NCBI GenBank assembly: GCA_963555705.1
Contig: OY743176.1
Coordinates: 43,911,026-43,975,025, forward strand
Direction of reading: 5' to 3'
Source of the DNA: Ligustrum vulgare
Lineage: Eukaryota; Streptophyta; Magnoliopsida; Lamiales; Oleaceae
Length of the DNA: 64,000 nt
Positions within the stretch are counted from its first letter, which is position 1, and every line of letters starts with the position of its first letter. The notes beneath the pieces are model-generated. The model saw only the letters and a list, made by a program, of their open reading frames with translations, was not told the DNA's origin and did not search any database. The translations under genes and the position numbers were made by a program. Shown here one piece after another: positions 34,323 to 46,413 of this stretch.

Positions 34323-36030
34323 TTATATAAACAAGGAGAACTCTAAGAATATAATTGCTGAAACAACAGTACATTAAATGGAAAAGGAACCACAAAGATA
34401 AAGAAAAGCACAGTCAACCCATGTAAAATTCACAGAAACAAATGCAATGAATAGAAATTTCACATAAACAAATCCAATGAAACACATTATTAATAATCAC
34501 TCCAAAGCAAAATCAAGAAAAAGTGATCATTCAAGTTCATCCAAATGCATCAATACTAAGAAGCACATGATATAACAGGAAAAAAAGACCAAACGTTTCT
34601 AACTTTTAGGTAGCTTGGGGCGAGAAGCGAATGCATCTGTTGGCATTTTTTTCCTTTATTTTAGCCTGAAGTCCGGCAACTGAGATAGTAGCAGATCAAA
34701 GAATCATGGGGAATTGTTGATTGATATTAAGTGCATATTACAACCTTCTACTATCCATGTTCAATAACCATCTTAAAATCGAAAATTCCATAGACTAAAT
34801 AGTAAAATAGAATTTAAACTGTTTTAATTTTGAAATCTTTGACAAATGTGAATCTAGTCAAAATAAATTAGCCAGAATCTCAGTTATCATTATTAATATA
34901 TAGATATAGATTACGCCAATGACCATTGAAGTTTTGAGCAACGACATCAATGATCATTGAAGTTTTTTCCCTATACTAATAGTTATATACGTTTTTCCCC
35001 TACACTAATAGTTGTACACATTTCTAACCGTTACAATAATTGTTATTTGATCATATGAAAATTTTATAGTGCCCATTGAGAATATGTGTCCGCTCCTATT
35101 GGGGGTGTCAAGCGGGGCCCACAGGCTCCGCCTGACACCGCCAAGTGACGGGTGGACAAATTTTATGGTGCTCACTAGGGACATCATAAAATTTTTGTTT
35201 GATCATATATAAACACTAACGTTCTTCCGTAAAGTAATTAAGTGTCACGTGTCATCAAACAACGTCATTTGTTACTCCAAATCAGCAAAATGGAGCTTTA
35301 ATTTTGGTCAAATTTTTTAGGGCAAAATCCACTGTTTTTGTTTTTCATTTTTTTAACAATAATTTTGCTGACTTGAAATAATAAATAACACAATTTTGAT
35401 TAAGTATTGACATTTTTATAGCACAATCAAGGATTTAACGTTAATATTCTTGAACAAAGTTTTCAACCCTAGTTTTGGACTTTCGTTTTGAAGAGAGGAA
35501 AATATTATTAAATCAAATATTATTAGCTAATTTAAGAGATCTCATTTTTTGCTTTCCCATTCTCTGCAGCTTTAACTTTAGCTTCTACTTGGTTCAGGAA
35601 TTTTTATACAACTTTACTTCAAAATTCATATCCAATCACATTTTTCTGTAAGACAAACTCATCACTTCCACACTTTTTAACATCATTTCAACCTCGGATT
35701 CTTCATAAAAGCCAATTTTACTTCAATTTCTCCTATGTCGTATGAGCTCTAAAATACCTGATTTTTTTTATTTTTCAGAAAGTACAATCATGGAGTTCTT
35801 TTCAACACTTCACATTGCTATAGCGTACATACCATTTTTTCCAATGGAAAATGTAAACAAGAATGTGCATCAAAATTGAAATTAGTACTTGTTTTCATCT
35901 TCTAATATCTAATCTGATAATGTTTTACCTACCAAACTTTTCATAATAATTGGGTCACTTGAAGCTCAAACTCCTCATTCGCCCAAAAATGATGTTATAA
36001 TCTAATTTAAACAATTTCTCCAAGAACAAT
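34323..36030. other. AT-rich intergenic region
   Basis: Apart from the foldback at 35047-35206 and a short duplicated phrase (ACTAATAGTTATATACGTTT and ACTAATAGTTGTACACATTT, about 34976-35024) nothing is recognised. Bases 36026-36030, acaat, are the left target duplication of the next element. Confidence 0.5.
35047..35206. repeat. Imperfect foldback sequence, MITE-like
   Basis: The left arm TTTGATCATATGAAAATTTTATAGTG and the right arm (complement of CACCATAAAATTTG / TTTGATCATAT) are inverted. At the centre GGTGTCAAGCGG pairs with CCGCCTGACACC (35105-35140). The GC-rich centre stands out from the AT-rich flanks. No clear target duplication. Confidence 0.5.
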
Positions 36031-36527
36031 TGTTTAAAATGTTGTTGAATCCTTGATACACCTCGGGCTCAGTAAGCATTCCAATACGACACATCGATTC
36101 AAGCTCGACTCAACAACACACTTCTTGATTACACCAATGTAGGAAGAAGAAGAAGAAGAAAGTGAATGGCAATGAAGACTACCAAGCAAGGCTCCAAGTT
36201 GCAGGCTCACATTCTCCCTCTCTTTCTTAATTCAAATTCCCTAATTTCAGCTTCCCTTTTATCAGACTAATGAGCCAACCGGATTTATATTAGGTTTGGG
36301 CTAAGGGCACCAATAAATGGGCCAAACCAATAAATCCCAAGCCCAAGTGCTATGACCCAAAATCACCACAAATGGGTCGTCCAACTGGGCCACGAGCAAC
36401 TATCAATTAAGTCACTTCGAGTGGCCCCGAGTCGTTATCGAGCCGAACTATCTATCGAGGTGTCGTTTTATTCTCACAAATGTTTTACATCATCGTCCGA
36501 ATTTATTGGGTATCAAAAAATCCAACA
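36031..36527 (-). repeat. 3' LTR of the gag-only element
   Basis: 497 bp, plus strand TGTTTAAAATG ... TCCAACA, with a (GAA)n tract that is one repeat longer than in the other LTR. Confidence 0.93.
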
Positions 36528-37436
36528 AATCTCCACCTTGATACCCAATCAACCTGCAAGAAAAAACAACACAATGTTTATACTTGCCCAATCAAGGTAA
36601 TCCAATAAAATTGGAATCACAGACCTTACCTCGTGTCTCGCACTCAAAACACACACCATACCTGCTCCATTTACTCGCTAGGACTAAGGTCAAAAAATAT
36701 CTAAGCAGAAGACAGATAATCACAGTAATCAATCAAGAACATACAACATGCAATGACAAATATAATCATAAGATAATACAGAAATCTTTTCAAACATGCT
36801 CACACAAGAACATAAGACTAACTCCAAGTTAATCAAACACGACGGCCAACACATATACACCGCAATGCATAAATGACCTCATGAAAAGACCTCACACAAT
36901 TATCCTATCACATTTCGTGTATCTCTCTCCTCGAGAACACATATCACACACACCGCCACATATGCACACTAGATTGGTCACCACACATGCCTAACTGGTA
37001 AACAAGAATATATCCTAAATCTATGGGATACTCCTCTATCAATACATCACTTCTCTCAACCTAAGGGGATAATGGGTCTCCACCTAATAGAAGTGATCAA
37101 AGTGTCTCCAACACTCCACCCGGCCAGGATTTTCAGATAGAAGATTTACAGGACATTCAAATGTCACACTCATCCCCCATACATCTCATCAATGCACTAT
37201 TAGGCATCTACTCCACACATTACCAAAATACATACTCACACTCACTACTAATGCATCACAAACCCACTATGCATGCCAACACATTACACTAAGTAAATAC
37301 TGATTACACACAAATTCATACAAAATAACACATATCAAACAACGTGAAATGCTATACAAAACAATGCATCGAATTAAGTAATCACACACATGCAGAAAGG
37401 ATCACACAGATGCACATGCAGTAACTAGGAACCCTA

Positions 37437-38231
37437 TCAATAAGGATCACCCTCAATCACACTAGGGTCATAACTAGACTCAATCACATTCGCCTCACTT
37501 CTCCCTTTTTCTCTCTTCTTAGGACAGTCTCTTATAAAGTGTCCACTCTTACCTTTATGCTCACCACCATCCTCACTCAAGTCATCACTCGAGTCACCCC
37601 TGTTTTGAATATGACACTTATGCTTAAAGTGACCCCTCAACATATGCAATTCACCACTCCTCTTAACCTCGTTCTCAACCTTAATTTCCATCTCCTTACT
37701 CCTAAGGGAATCTATGACAATCTCAGGTGTTAGGTTGTCCCTACCATATTTAATTGCATTCCTAACCTCTCTAAATGATTCAGGCATAGAATTAAGTAAA
37801 ATAATGGCCTTGTACATTTCAGACACCTCTTCATCACAGTTAACAATATCTTGCACAAGTTTGATAAATACATCCAGATTGTCATCTAAATCCTTTGTAG
37901 GATCCATTTTAAAGCTGAAAATTTTTTCGAGTAAGTAAATTTTGTTATAAGTAGTTTTAAACAAATACAAGTCCTGTAACTTGTTCCAAAGTTCTTCCGT
38001 GGTTTTAAGTTTACCAACTTTTCTCAAAACAGCATCAGATAGGTGTAAAATAATTGAAGTGTAAGCAAGCTCATCTAATTCTTCTGTTTGTTCCTTTGAC
38101 AAATCAGCGGGATAAATGCCAGTAATAGCTTTTGAAACCTTTTGTTGAACCAAAATTCCCTTCATTTTTTGTTGCCAAATGGAAAAGTCCCCTTTCCCAT
38201 CGAAAATCTCCAAATCAAAACGTGCAGTCAT
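37437..38231 (-). CDS. Copia-type Gag of the gag-only element, 264 aa
   Basis: I choose the ATG at 38229-38231 (MTARFDLEIFDGKGDFSIWQ), because copia Gags start this way and the in-frame residues before it look like untranslated leader. A UBN2/retrotran_gag_2 fold follows: LHLSDAVLRKVGKLKTTEELW, NKIYLLEKIFSFKM, and FIKLVQDI to the NSMPESFREV region. Near the C-terminus there are two damaged zinc knuckles: HFKHKC, and KGKSGHFIRDCPKK, where the first Cys pair is lost. It then ends at a stop instead of continuing into protease. The frame is open over its whole length, so the particle-forming part may still be made, but RNA binding may be weak. Confidence 0.85.
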   Translation of the reverse strand: MTARFDLEIFDGKGDFSIWQQKMKGILVQQKVSKAITGIYPADLSKEQTEELDELAYTSIILHLSDAVLRKVGKLKTTEELWNKLQDLYLFKTTYNKIYLLEKIFSFKMDPTKDLDDNLDVFIKLVQDIVNCDEEVSEMYKAIILLNSMPESFREVRNAIKYGRDNLTPEIVIDSLRSKEMEIKVENEVKRSGELHMLRGHFKHKCHIQNRGDSSDDLSEDGGEHKGKSGHFIRDCPKKREKGRSEANVIESSYDPSVIEGDPY

Positions 38232-39290
38232 TTTAAGACAAGAAATCACAAATTGACAATTAACCACAACAAGTAGTCCTAAAGTCAAAAGAAATCTAAC
38301 AGGATTAACAAAAGAACACAACAAATAGGAATTTCGTCAATACACAATCAAAAGACCGAACAAGCAATTAAGAGTAGCTTAACACCTCAAGCACGTAAGC
38401 AGATAAGACAATTAAAACCTAAATTCTAACAACAGGCAATGGTTGTCAAGCAATGACAACCCCCAATCCTAATGACCAATCCACACGATGGTCTGCTATT
38501 GCAGAAATTTAAACAGTTTCAGCCAATTTACCAGAGCGGACTTTTTAATGTCCGTAAAATCGAGAGATGCGAAATTTTATCGAATTTAAGACCGCCAAGT
38601 TTGTCCCAAATTCAGCACCACAGCAACAAAGAAATCGACTTTCGAACCGCCAAGGGCAAAATCGTCCAAATCAAATTCCAAACCCTGAAACGAAAATCTA
38701 ACAACACCAAAATGTCAGAAATATTGAAATATCAATCTGCCTCAAAGCTACCTCGCCGAAAACCGTCGCACGCGCCACCGCCGGAGTCCACGCTCCTACC
38801 GCCGTCGTCGGAAAATTTTGCCCGACACACTACAAGATTCTCCTCTCCGTCACGAGTCCAATAGCGCAAACCGTTCGTTGATTGGAGCTCCCTACTGACG
38901 GGAATTTCAGTTTAAAGTTCTGGTTGCAACTTTTGATTTTCGTCGATTTCGCCGCCTCCAACCACCGTTTTCTGCCCAAAGTCCAGTCGAGTGTACTCCC
39001 CCCACACCGCCGTCCTGATGGTGGTCTTTGATTGATGATTGATCGGCCGGAGATCGAATTTTTGAAAATGGCAGAAACCTTTTTTCTTTCTTGCTTTCGG
39101 TTCGGACCTCTCTGCTTTCTTTTCCACCTGTTTGTGCTTTTTCTTTGCTTCACCGCCTTCTCCTACTTTTGCCGGTTTCACTATTTTTCAGCCTTCACTT
39201 GGTTTTCACCGAGACTTGCTTCGGACGGCTTCACCAATTTCTTGACAATTTTTTTTTCTGGTCCGATTTCCGCCCTTTAAATCACGCCCA
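38232..39290 (-). other. Long leader of the gag-only element
   Basis: About 1.06 kb lies between the primer site and gag. The part 38740-39280 is clearly richer in C and G (CGCCACCGCCGGAGTCC-like words) than the rest of the element, and could be foreign sequence picked up by the element. No product is recognised in its short frames. Confidence 0.45.
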
Positions 39291-39302
39291 GCTCTGATAC
39301 CA
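39291..39302 (-). other. Primer binding site of the gag-only element
   Basis: The minus strand reads TGGTATCAGAGC directly inside the 5' LTR. Confidence 0.92.
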
Positions 39303-39796
39303 TGTTTAAAATGTTGTTGAATCCTTGATACACCTCGAGCTCAGTAAGCATTCCAATACGACACCTCGATTCAAGCTCGACTCAACAACACACTTCTTGG
39401 TTACACCAATGTAGGAAGAAGAAGAAGAAAGTGAATGGCAATGAAGACTACCAAGCAAGGCTCCAAGTTGCAGGCTCACGTTCTCCCTCTCTTTCTTAAT
39501 TCAAATTCCCTGATTTCAGCTTCCCTTTTATCAGACTAATGAGCCAACCGGATTTATATTAGGTTTGGGCTAAGGGCACCAATAAATGGGCCAAACCAAT
39601 AAATCCCAAGCCCAAGTGCTATGACCCAAAATCACCACAAATGGGTCGTCCAACTGGGCCACGAACAACTATCAATTAAGTCACTTCGAGTGGCCCCGAA
39701 TCGTTATCGAGCCGAGCTATCTATCGAGGTGTCGTTTTATTCCCACAACTGTTTTACATCATCGCCCGAATTTATTGGGTATCAAAAAACCCAACA
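39303..39796 (-). repeat. 5' LTR of the gag-only element
   Basis: 494 bp, plus strand TGTTTAAAATG ... CCCAACA, followed by the target duplication acaat (39797-39801). Confidence 0.93.
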
Positions 39797-39801
39797 ACAA
39801 T

Positions 39802-40305
39802 AATATTCATTTAGAATCTAACTGATCATTGATTTATGCAATAATAAGAACAGAACCACATTATACAATAGAGTTTAAATGCATTTTTCAACACTGGGCA
39901 ATGTATAATCATCTAGAATCTAATCTAGATGAATAACATTATTCTCTCTAATGCATGTGTTGGAATTATCCATTTATCACGTTGATTGAGGTGCATGTAG
40001 TTTCTCGAACTCCTCAATCGAACTTGTCCCATGCACAAGCTCACACGTGAGAGACCCAGGGAAGAGGGGGGGCGGGGCATAAACATCGAACATAAGAGGG
40101 CAAATGGCAAGACAATTTATAAGTGAAATAAATAATAACAATCAGGCAATTCTTGTCAATGATCAAACAAAAATTTCGAAATTAAAAAATGATATCGTCA
40201 CAAGACAATCATGGAGACCGTCATCCTCTTACTCATGATGCAGCGTCTATTAGTGTTATCCAGTGTCCTGATTTCAACTCGCCTCAGCAAGAGTAAACCG
40301 TACTC
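39802..40305. other. Region downstream of the host gene
   Basis: No coding signal. It probably includes the 3' untranslated region and terminator of the minus-strand gene. A G-rich run (GGGAAGAGGGGGGGCGGGG, about 40059-40077) is the only distinctive part. Confidence 0.45.
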
Positions 40306-43300
40306 TCACTGACGCTTTCCAGATAAAGAAACAAGCTGCATGATGGAGAAAAATGAGTTACAGAGAGATCTAAAGAACTCAGTAAGCACAATTGGAAGTG
40401 CCAAGAGTTATTGATGTGCTTGTATTAATTTTGCAAAAATCTCAGTATAAAATAAAGAATTAATACATTCATACAATATTATATGAGTAGAAATATCAGG
40501 TAGAGGTTTGGCAAACAGATTTCTATTGAATATAGAATATTAAAATTTGACGTGACAAAAGTATGCGCTCAGCAGTTGGACGAGCATGAACCTAAGGATT
40601 TTTATCTTTTTATTATACTCGTTCAAAGATAACAGATCAAATTATGCCCAGATGATTGTCGAATTTCATGTCCATTGACCTAGAAAAATAATAGAGATAT
40701 AATAATGTAGAAATTATTGCCAACCTGACGAGCAACCTGCAGCACTCGCCTGCTGTTCGTAGATGATTTATTCATCAAGGTAGGATTCCGCAATCCTGAA
40801 GGTCTACCTGCTCTTTCTCGAGACGTCTTTTTCAAAGAGCTTTCGCCAAAATGAGAATTATCCTTTAGTTTGATCAAGGATTCCATTTTCCTCTTCCTGC
40901 TGAATTTGTATTTAAAATGCCTTTCGCTGTCAGCTTGACTAATCTTATTCTTTCCAGAAATTTTGCCACCTGTGAGGTCGCAATTAATTTGAGAAAAGCT
41001 ATCCAACTCAAGCCGTGCAGCCTGCTCATCAAACTCCACCAGCACATCCATCAACTCCATATCATTCTCTGGTTGATTCTCAGGGCAGCTAGATTCACTA
41101 TTTGGGAATCCTGCTACATGGTCACACTGATCAGTCTTGGTTTCGTCTTCTGCTTTCAACTGGTTATCAGATTTCAAACTGCACACAAATTTTTTCGACT
41201 TAGGACAGGAGAGATCAGACGAAGGCTGACGAGATTTTTTTAACCAATGAGAGTGAGTTGACCTGCACGAGGTATAATCGCCCCAGTACTTGGGCTTTCT
41301 TTTTCTAATACTTCTACGGACAACAGAAACAGCTCGATTATTGTCAAAGTTAACTTTTTCTTCCAACCCACAAGAACTTTCAATGCTATTTATATTATCA
41401 TTGATGGTTGAAGCATGACCAAAATCATTACCACCACGTGAATAGCTTCTGCAATGAGAAATTGCTGAATGTGCTTGATGTGGCTTTAGATACAGCCGAC
41501 TGCGCTGCTTGCATGATTTTGCTTTGGCTTTGCCAGTTTGAGTTCTTTTTCTTTGCATATTGCAGGATTTGAGGGACTGATGTTTAGCACCAATCTTTAA
41601 ATTTTGCATCATTTCCAATTTCTCAATTTTTGAAGAGGGAATAGTTAAGCATACACCTGGCTCTGTCATTTCACTGTTTAAGGTAGAATGCGAATCATCT
41701 ATGGTAGGCAATTTTTCATCCACTAAAATAGTCTCAATTGCACGAATTCTCTGTGTACAACCATTCCTATACAGCTCAGGCTCCTTGCCAGTTATAACAA
41801 TAGAAGCCAAAACTGGGTTTTCCGAACAACAAATATCACGTTCAGAATTCCACTTTGCACTTTGTTTCACTGAACCACATAATTCATTCTCAAGAGTGCT
41901 CACATCCAAATCTGGTCTTTTAACATCATTCGTTCTAAAAAGATGCACATTCTTGTTCTTTGCCTCGACCAATTCCTCCTGTACCTGGTTCAGTTCACCT
42001 CTGAGGTCTAGTATAATCCCTTCTGCTTCATTAAGCTGAGCTTCAAGCTCATCAATTCTTCTTTGCAGATTCAAAGATGTGATCTCTGCTTCAGTGGTCT
42101 GCAATAAAGGCCAAGTTGATCATTTCTGTATCAAACAATCTACAGGTAGAAACAATTACAGCACGTTTCTTCAGGGTTGGATTAGGAATTTAGAGAAATA
42201 ATCACATGTTCAAGTGGCCGGCCATCAATCATATAGAGCAGGTTAAGAATATTTGATACTATAAACTTAAAAAATCAGAAATGGAAAAGCTTTCATTTGA
42301 GGCCAAATGAAAGACCACTAAAATCTTTATTGGGAAAAACAAAATAACAGAGGATATTACCCTTCCAAATACCAATTACAATGTCCCACAAATCAGTGCG
42401 CCAGACATGAAATCAAAACCAATTCTATCAACCGATTATATATACACGTATAATCACCTTAACAGAAATCCTACTAGATATAGTAGTCCATCGAATTCGT
42501 TGTTTACATTGACATTGGAACAGAAAAATTGAAGATTTAATCTTCAATGAAAACCAATATAAACAGATAGCATTATGACAACTATGGAAATCTCTGTTTA
42601 TATAGCTCAACTGGCATAAACTTCCTAAAACGTTCTTCAGATTATAAATTCAAACAAACATATAATTAAGTATAACTAACCTGCTAAATCAAAAATGAAT
42701 CTAGTAGTACGATTACACATTAAAAATAATTTAGGATTTACTACATTCCAATTGATTGTGTTCATTTGCAAGTAACAATATATTTTAGCCTTTAACGCGA
42801 GCAAGAGAAATGATACATCCCTTGAGAATACCAAGTTTAGAATCCAACCACTCGTCTGAGTTCTGAGTAGATTAAATTGCACATTCTTAACAATCCCTCA
42901 AAAATTCAAAATTGTAGGCCATTCGAGAACCCCGATTTTAGAATCAAAGTGTTCCAAAACTTTATGAGCTCTGATACCATATTTATTTGTGAGGCGATTA
43001 ACCCAAGTCGATATATCCTATCCGGGTTTTAACATTACCTTGGCATCGAGCATTTGTTTCATGCGGAGAAGAATTCGAGTAGCCTCCTCTTTAGATGAAA
43101 TCAAATCCAGCTCAAAATTCCGAGCTTTGATTTCCGATGCCATTACGCGCGCTGCCGCCTCTTTTGCTGTGTTCAGTATCATTTCCGCGTATGCCCGCTT
43201 CAAACCCTCCAGTTCCTGCACCAAGAAATTCCACTTGAACAAGAAATGTTTTGGAAATTTCCGGTTAATTCCAATAATTTCGCGTAATTACCTCGGATTC

Positions 43301-43306
43301 TACCAT
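40306..43306 (-). CDS. Spliced host gene, basic coiled-coil protein of unknown function (531 aa predicted)
   Basis: Predicted exons on the minus strand: 43306-43292 (MVESE), 43215-43039, 42098-40725, 40335-40306; introns all GT-AG (76, 940 and 389 bp) and phase 0. The start ATG sits in ACCATGG context. Residues about 1-115 are helical and heptad-like (ELEGLKRAYAEMILNTAKEA; LNLQRRIDELEAQLNEAEG), likely a coiled coil. The middle is low-complexity and basic. RRSIRKRKPKYWGDY (about 325-340) looks like a nuclear localisation signal, and FSRKRKMESLIKLKD is a second basic patch. The C-terminus reads VLQVARQ then LVSLSGKRQ. No enzyme motif was found. I cannot name the family. This is the only host gene in the window not clearly broken. 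The last exon is the least certain. Confidence 0.68.
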
Positions 43307-43560
43307 GGTCGTTCACGGCTGATCGAGGATGAGTGGAATCCTAGGAGCTGTACCTGGGTTTGCTGCTAATGGAGAATCTGCTTGACCAAATTACCCTTAT
43401 TCATGACTTCTAATTACCGATGGGATGAGAAGATTTTTCTCTACGACGTCGTACATCCCGATATACTCCGCTACGGTGTCGTTGATAGTTGTAGAGAGCG
43501 CGAAGTGCACCTGACTTTTTGAAATTTTTATTTTTGATTTGAAAAGGGCCATTGTCCATT
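43307..43560 (-). promoter_or_regulatory. Likely 5' UTR and promoter of the host gene
   Basis: The sequence immediately upstream of the ATG has no other coding signal and moderately higher GC, including ACGTCGTAC and ACGGTGTCG words (43445-43490). No certain TATA box is seen. The transposon-rich, AT-rich sequence starts beyond about 43560. Confidence 0.35.
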
Positions 43561-43892
43561 TGTCAGAAAAGGAACATACAGTAACAGAACCATACAGAAG
43601 ATAGAAATTTACTAAAATACCCCGTTTATATAATTTAACATATATAAGTCCTCGAGCTTTTATCTCAAAACGTTTTTAGTATATGATTTTACTTGATTTT
43701 TGTTTGCTGATACTATCCCTCTCTTTGGTATAGAGCCATACATCTAGATAAAATAACAATTGAAATTATAAATAAATAAAGAGAAAAGAATCATAAAAAT
43801 TATAAAAATTGGATAAACCGAATCAAAAGAAATATAATAGAATTAGAAAAAAATTTAGGAATAGAGAAAAATCATATATTTTGTAAAACATT

Positions 43893-44166
43893 TAGGCCTT
43901 GTTTGATTCATCAAATTTTTCATGGAAAAAGAAAAAAATTTCCTACTTTCTTCATTTTATGGTTTCATGGCACAAATTTTCCCTAGAAAGATTTTCCTTC
44001 CAACTCCTACACGCGTCTATTTTCTTGGCAATTGAGGAAAATCATTTTCAAAGCTTTTGCTGAGAATTCTTTTTCCATGCTACATGGAAATGAATTTTCG
44101 CCGCGTTTGATCACTCTTGTTATTGTTAACTGACTTACTCTTTTTCCAAAAAATAACATTATCATT
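43893..44166. repeat. AT-rich foldback-like sequence, possible left half of a MITE
   Basis: It starts AGGCCTTGTTTGATTC and ends near CGCCGCGTTTGATC, and it is rich in GGAAAATTTTCC-like words. Similar words in inverted order occur at about 48485-48700, ending GCAATCAAACGCAAACTTAA, so the Tat element between them may have inserted in one MITE. Termini not proven. Confidence 0.35.
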
Positions 44167-44199
44167 ATTGATGCTGTAAAAAATCTTGTCATGACTTGT

Positions 44200-46164
44200 T
44201 GACCCCCGAGGTCTTGGGGCGAGTTCGGCCAAGACCTGTGCTTTTATAGAAGGTCAAGGTTTGAACTCAATGTAATATTCCCTAAGCTCGATTGATCATT
44301 TGAGTAGACGACCAGAGACATCCGGTTTCTGCAAGATCTGTTTTAAGGGCTGATTATTGAGCATAGTTATAGCATGGGTTTGAAAGTAAAGTCTTAACTT
44401 TCTGGCTGTTGTAACCAAGGCAAGTGCAAGTTGTTCTACTAGTGTATATCGGGTTTCTGTGTCCAACATCATCTTGCTGACATAATATATAGGTTTCTGA
44501 GCCTTCCCTTCCTCTTTGACCAAAACGGCGCTTACAGTATGATCTGAAAATGTTAGTTACAAGAACAGATTGTCTCCTAGATGTGGCTTTACCAATATTG
44601 GAGGAGTATCCAAATATTCCTTCAACTTCCTAAAGGAGATCTCGCACTCTTCATCCCACCTGAAATCTTTGTTTCCTCTAAGATTCTTGAAGAAGGGAAA
44701 ACATCTATCTGCTGCCCTTGACATAAAACGGCCCAATGCTGCCACTCTCCCCGTAAGCTTCTGTACTTCCCTGATGTTCCTGGGAGGTTCCATTGATGTA
44801 AGGGTTATAATTTTATCTGGATTTATTTCAATACCTCTCTGGGTGATCATGAATCCCAGAAATTTTCCCGAGCTTATACCGAAGGCGCACTTGGCGGGAT
44901 TCAGTTTCATCCGATGTTCTCTGAGTGTACAGAATATGTCTTCAAGTCAGCAATGTGGTCTTTCTTTCTCGAGCTCTTTACAACCATATCATCAACATAA
45001 ACTTCAATATTCAGTCTGATGTGCTTGGAGAAGACCATGTTTACCAATCTTTGATAAGTAGCTCCGGCATTCTTCAATCTAAAGGGCATGACTTTACAGC
45101 AATATATTCCTTCATCTGCCATAAAGGAAGTTTTTCCTGATCTTCCTGTGCTATTCGAATCTAATGATATCCTGAGAATGCGTCGTGGAAGCTGTAAAGC
45201 TCAGAATCTGATGTGGAATCCACTAATCTGTCGATCCGGGGAAGAGGATAACTGTCTTTTGGACATGCTTTGTTTAAATCTGTAAAATCTATGCAAACTC
45301 GCCACTTGCCATTCGGCTTCTTCACTAATACCACGTTAGCTAGCCATTCTGGGTACCTTACTTCCTTGATGAATCCTGCTTTCAAAAGCTTATCTATTTC
45401 TTCCTTTATGATTTGCCTTCTTTCTGTGGCAAACTGCCTTCTTCGCTATTTTACGGGCTTCTTTTCAACCATGACGTTAAGCCTGTGTTCAAGGAGTGCG
45501 GGGTCAATCCCGGGCATGTCTTCAGCGCTCCATGCGAATATGTCAACATTTCTCCTTAAACATTGAGACAATTCTTCCTTCATTGATTCGGGTAGTTCCT
45601 TTCCAATTGTGAAGCTCTTTCCTTCTGAGATTTGAATTTCTTCCAATTCTTCTACTGGTGACATTCTTTCTTCCACAGGAAGTTCAATTGACATCAGATC
45701 CGCCTTACCCTTTCCAATACAGCTGATATAACAACTTCTGGCTAATAATTGATTTCCCTGTACTGTTGCTATGCCTGCGGAAGTCAGGAACTTGATTGCC
45801 AGATGATATGTTGATATTATAGCTTTTAAGCTGTTTAAGAATGGTCTTCCCAAAATAGCGTTGTAGGCATAGGGGTCTTCACAACCTGAAACAGGGTCGT
45901 CTTTGTCACCAACTTTTCTTCTAATCGAAGGGAAGTAGGAAGGTCAATTAAGCCTTCGGGTTTCACTGTTCCTCCACCGAAGCCAGTTAGCGGAATAATG
46001 ACCTGACAGAACCGATCTTTGGGGAGCTGCATCTTGTTGAAGGCTTCCAGAGAAAGGACATTAACTGCACTTCCATTATCCACGAACACCCTCCTTACAT
46101 CAAAAATTGCAATTGTGGCACTGATTACAACGACATCGTCATGGGAATAGGAAATTCCTTCCAT
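44200..46164 (-). pseudogene. Tat-type gypsy pol: protease, RT, RNase H
   Basis: Protease-like VFVDNGSAVNVLSLEAFNKM (about 46012-46071); then FLNSLKAIISTYHLAIKF; RT blocks EVRYPEWLANVVLVKKPNGK, CIDFTDLNKACPKDSYPLPR and DAFSGYH; after a break, CCKVMPFRLKNAGATYQRLV and VYVDDMVVKS with the catalytic YVDD intact; then FGISSGKFLGFMITQRGIE; then RNase H PIYYVSKMMLDTETRYTLVE. The last recognisable residues are EYYIEFKP with a stop, close to the left edge. Frameshifts and stops are frequent. Integrase is absent. Confidence 0.88.
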
Positions 46165-46413
46165 GTCCGTGTTACTGAAACTGATGCTGGTTGAAACTTC
46201 ATGGTCATGACTTCCCTACCTTATTTTATGATCACCTAGTTCCCGAGCATGATTTTTCCTTGCATTATTTGAATTGCCTCCAGAAGCTATTCCTCCGACG
46301 ATAAAATTTATGGTGCCAGTGGATCTGTTCTTATCTTCTCCTCTTACCTGATCTTTATCTGCTTTCTTTATGTAATGTCCCAGAAAGCCTCTTTTTATGA
46401 GGGCTTCTATCTC

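Larger units (their letters stand above)
36031..39796 (-). mobile_element. Gag-only Copia-type LTR element
   Basis: A 3766-bp element with LTRs 36031-36527 and 39303-39796, an initiator-Met primer site, a polypurine tract (complement at about 36528-36540) and a target duplication acaat at 36026-36030 and 39797-39801. The only coding region is a gag-like protein; protease, integrase, RT and RNase H are entirely absent. The LTRs differ at about 13 places plus a GAA-repeat length change, so it is older than Copia-B. Such an element must borrow pol from an autonomous relative. Confidence 0.93.

Noticed and set aside
38830..39181. Two overlapping basic frames in the leader of the gag-only element
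   Set aside because: Lys/Arg-rich only because of purine-rich strand composition; overlapping frames on one strand without motifs.
40680..40724. Alternative 45-bp last intron in the host gene, giving a tail VNGHEIRQSSG
   Set aside because: 45 bp is shorter than normal plant introns; the acceptor at 40336 gives a usual length and a C-terminus that continues the VARQ helix naturally.
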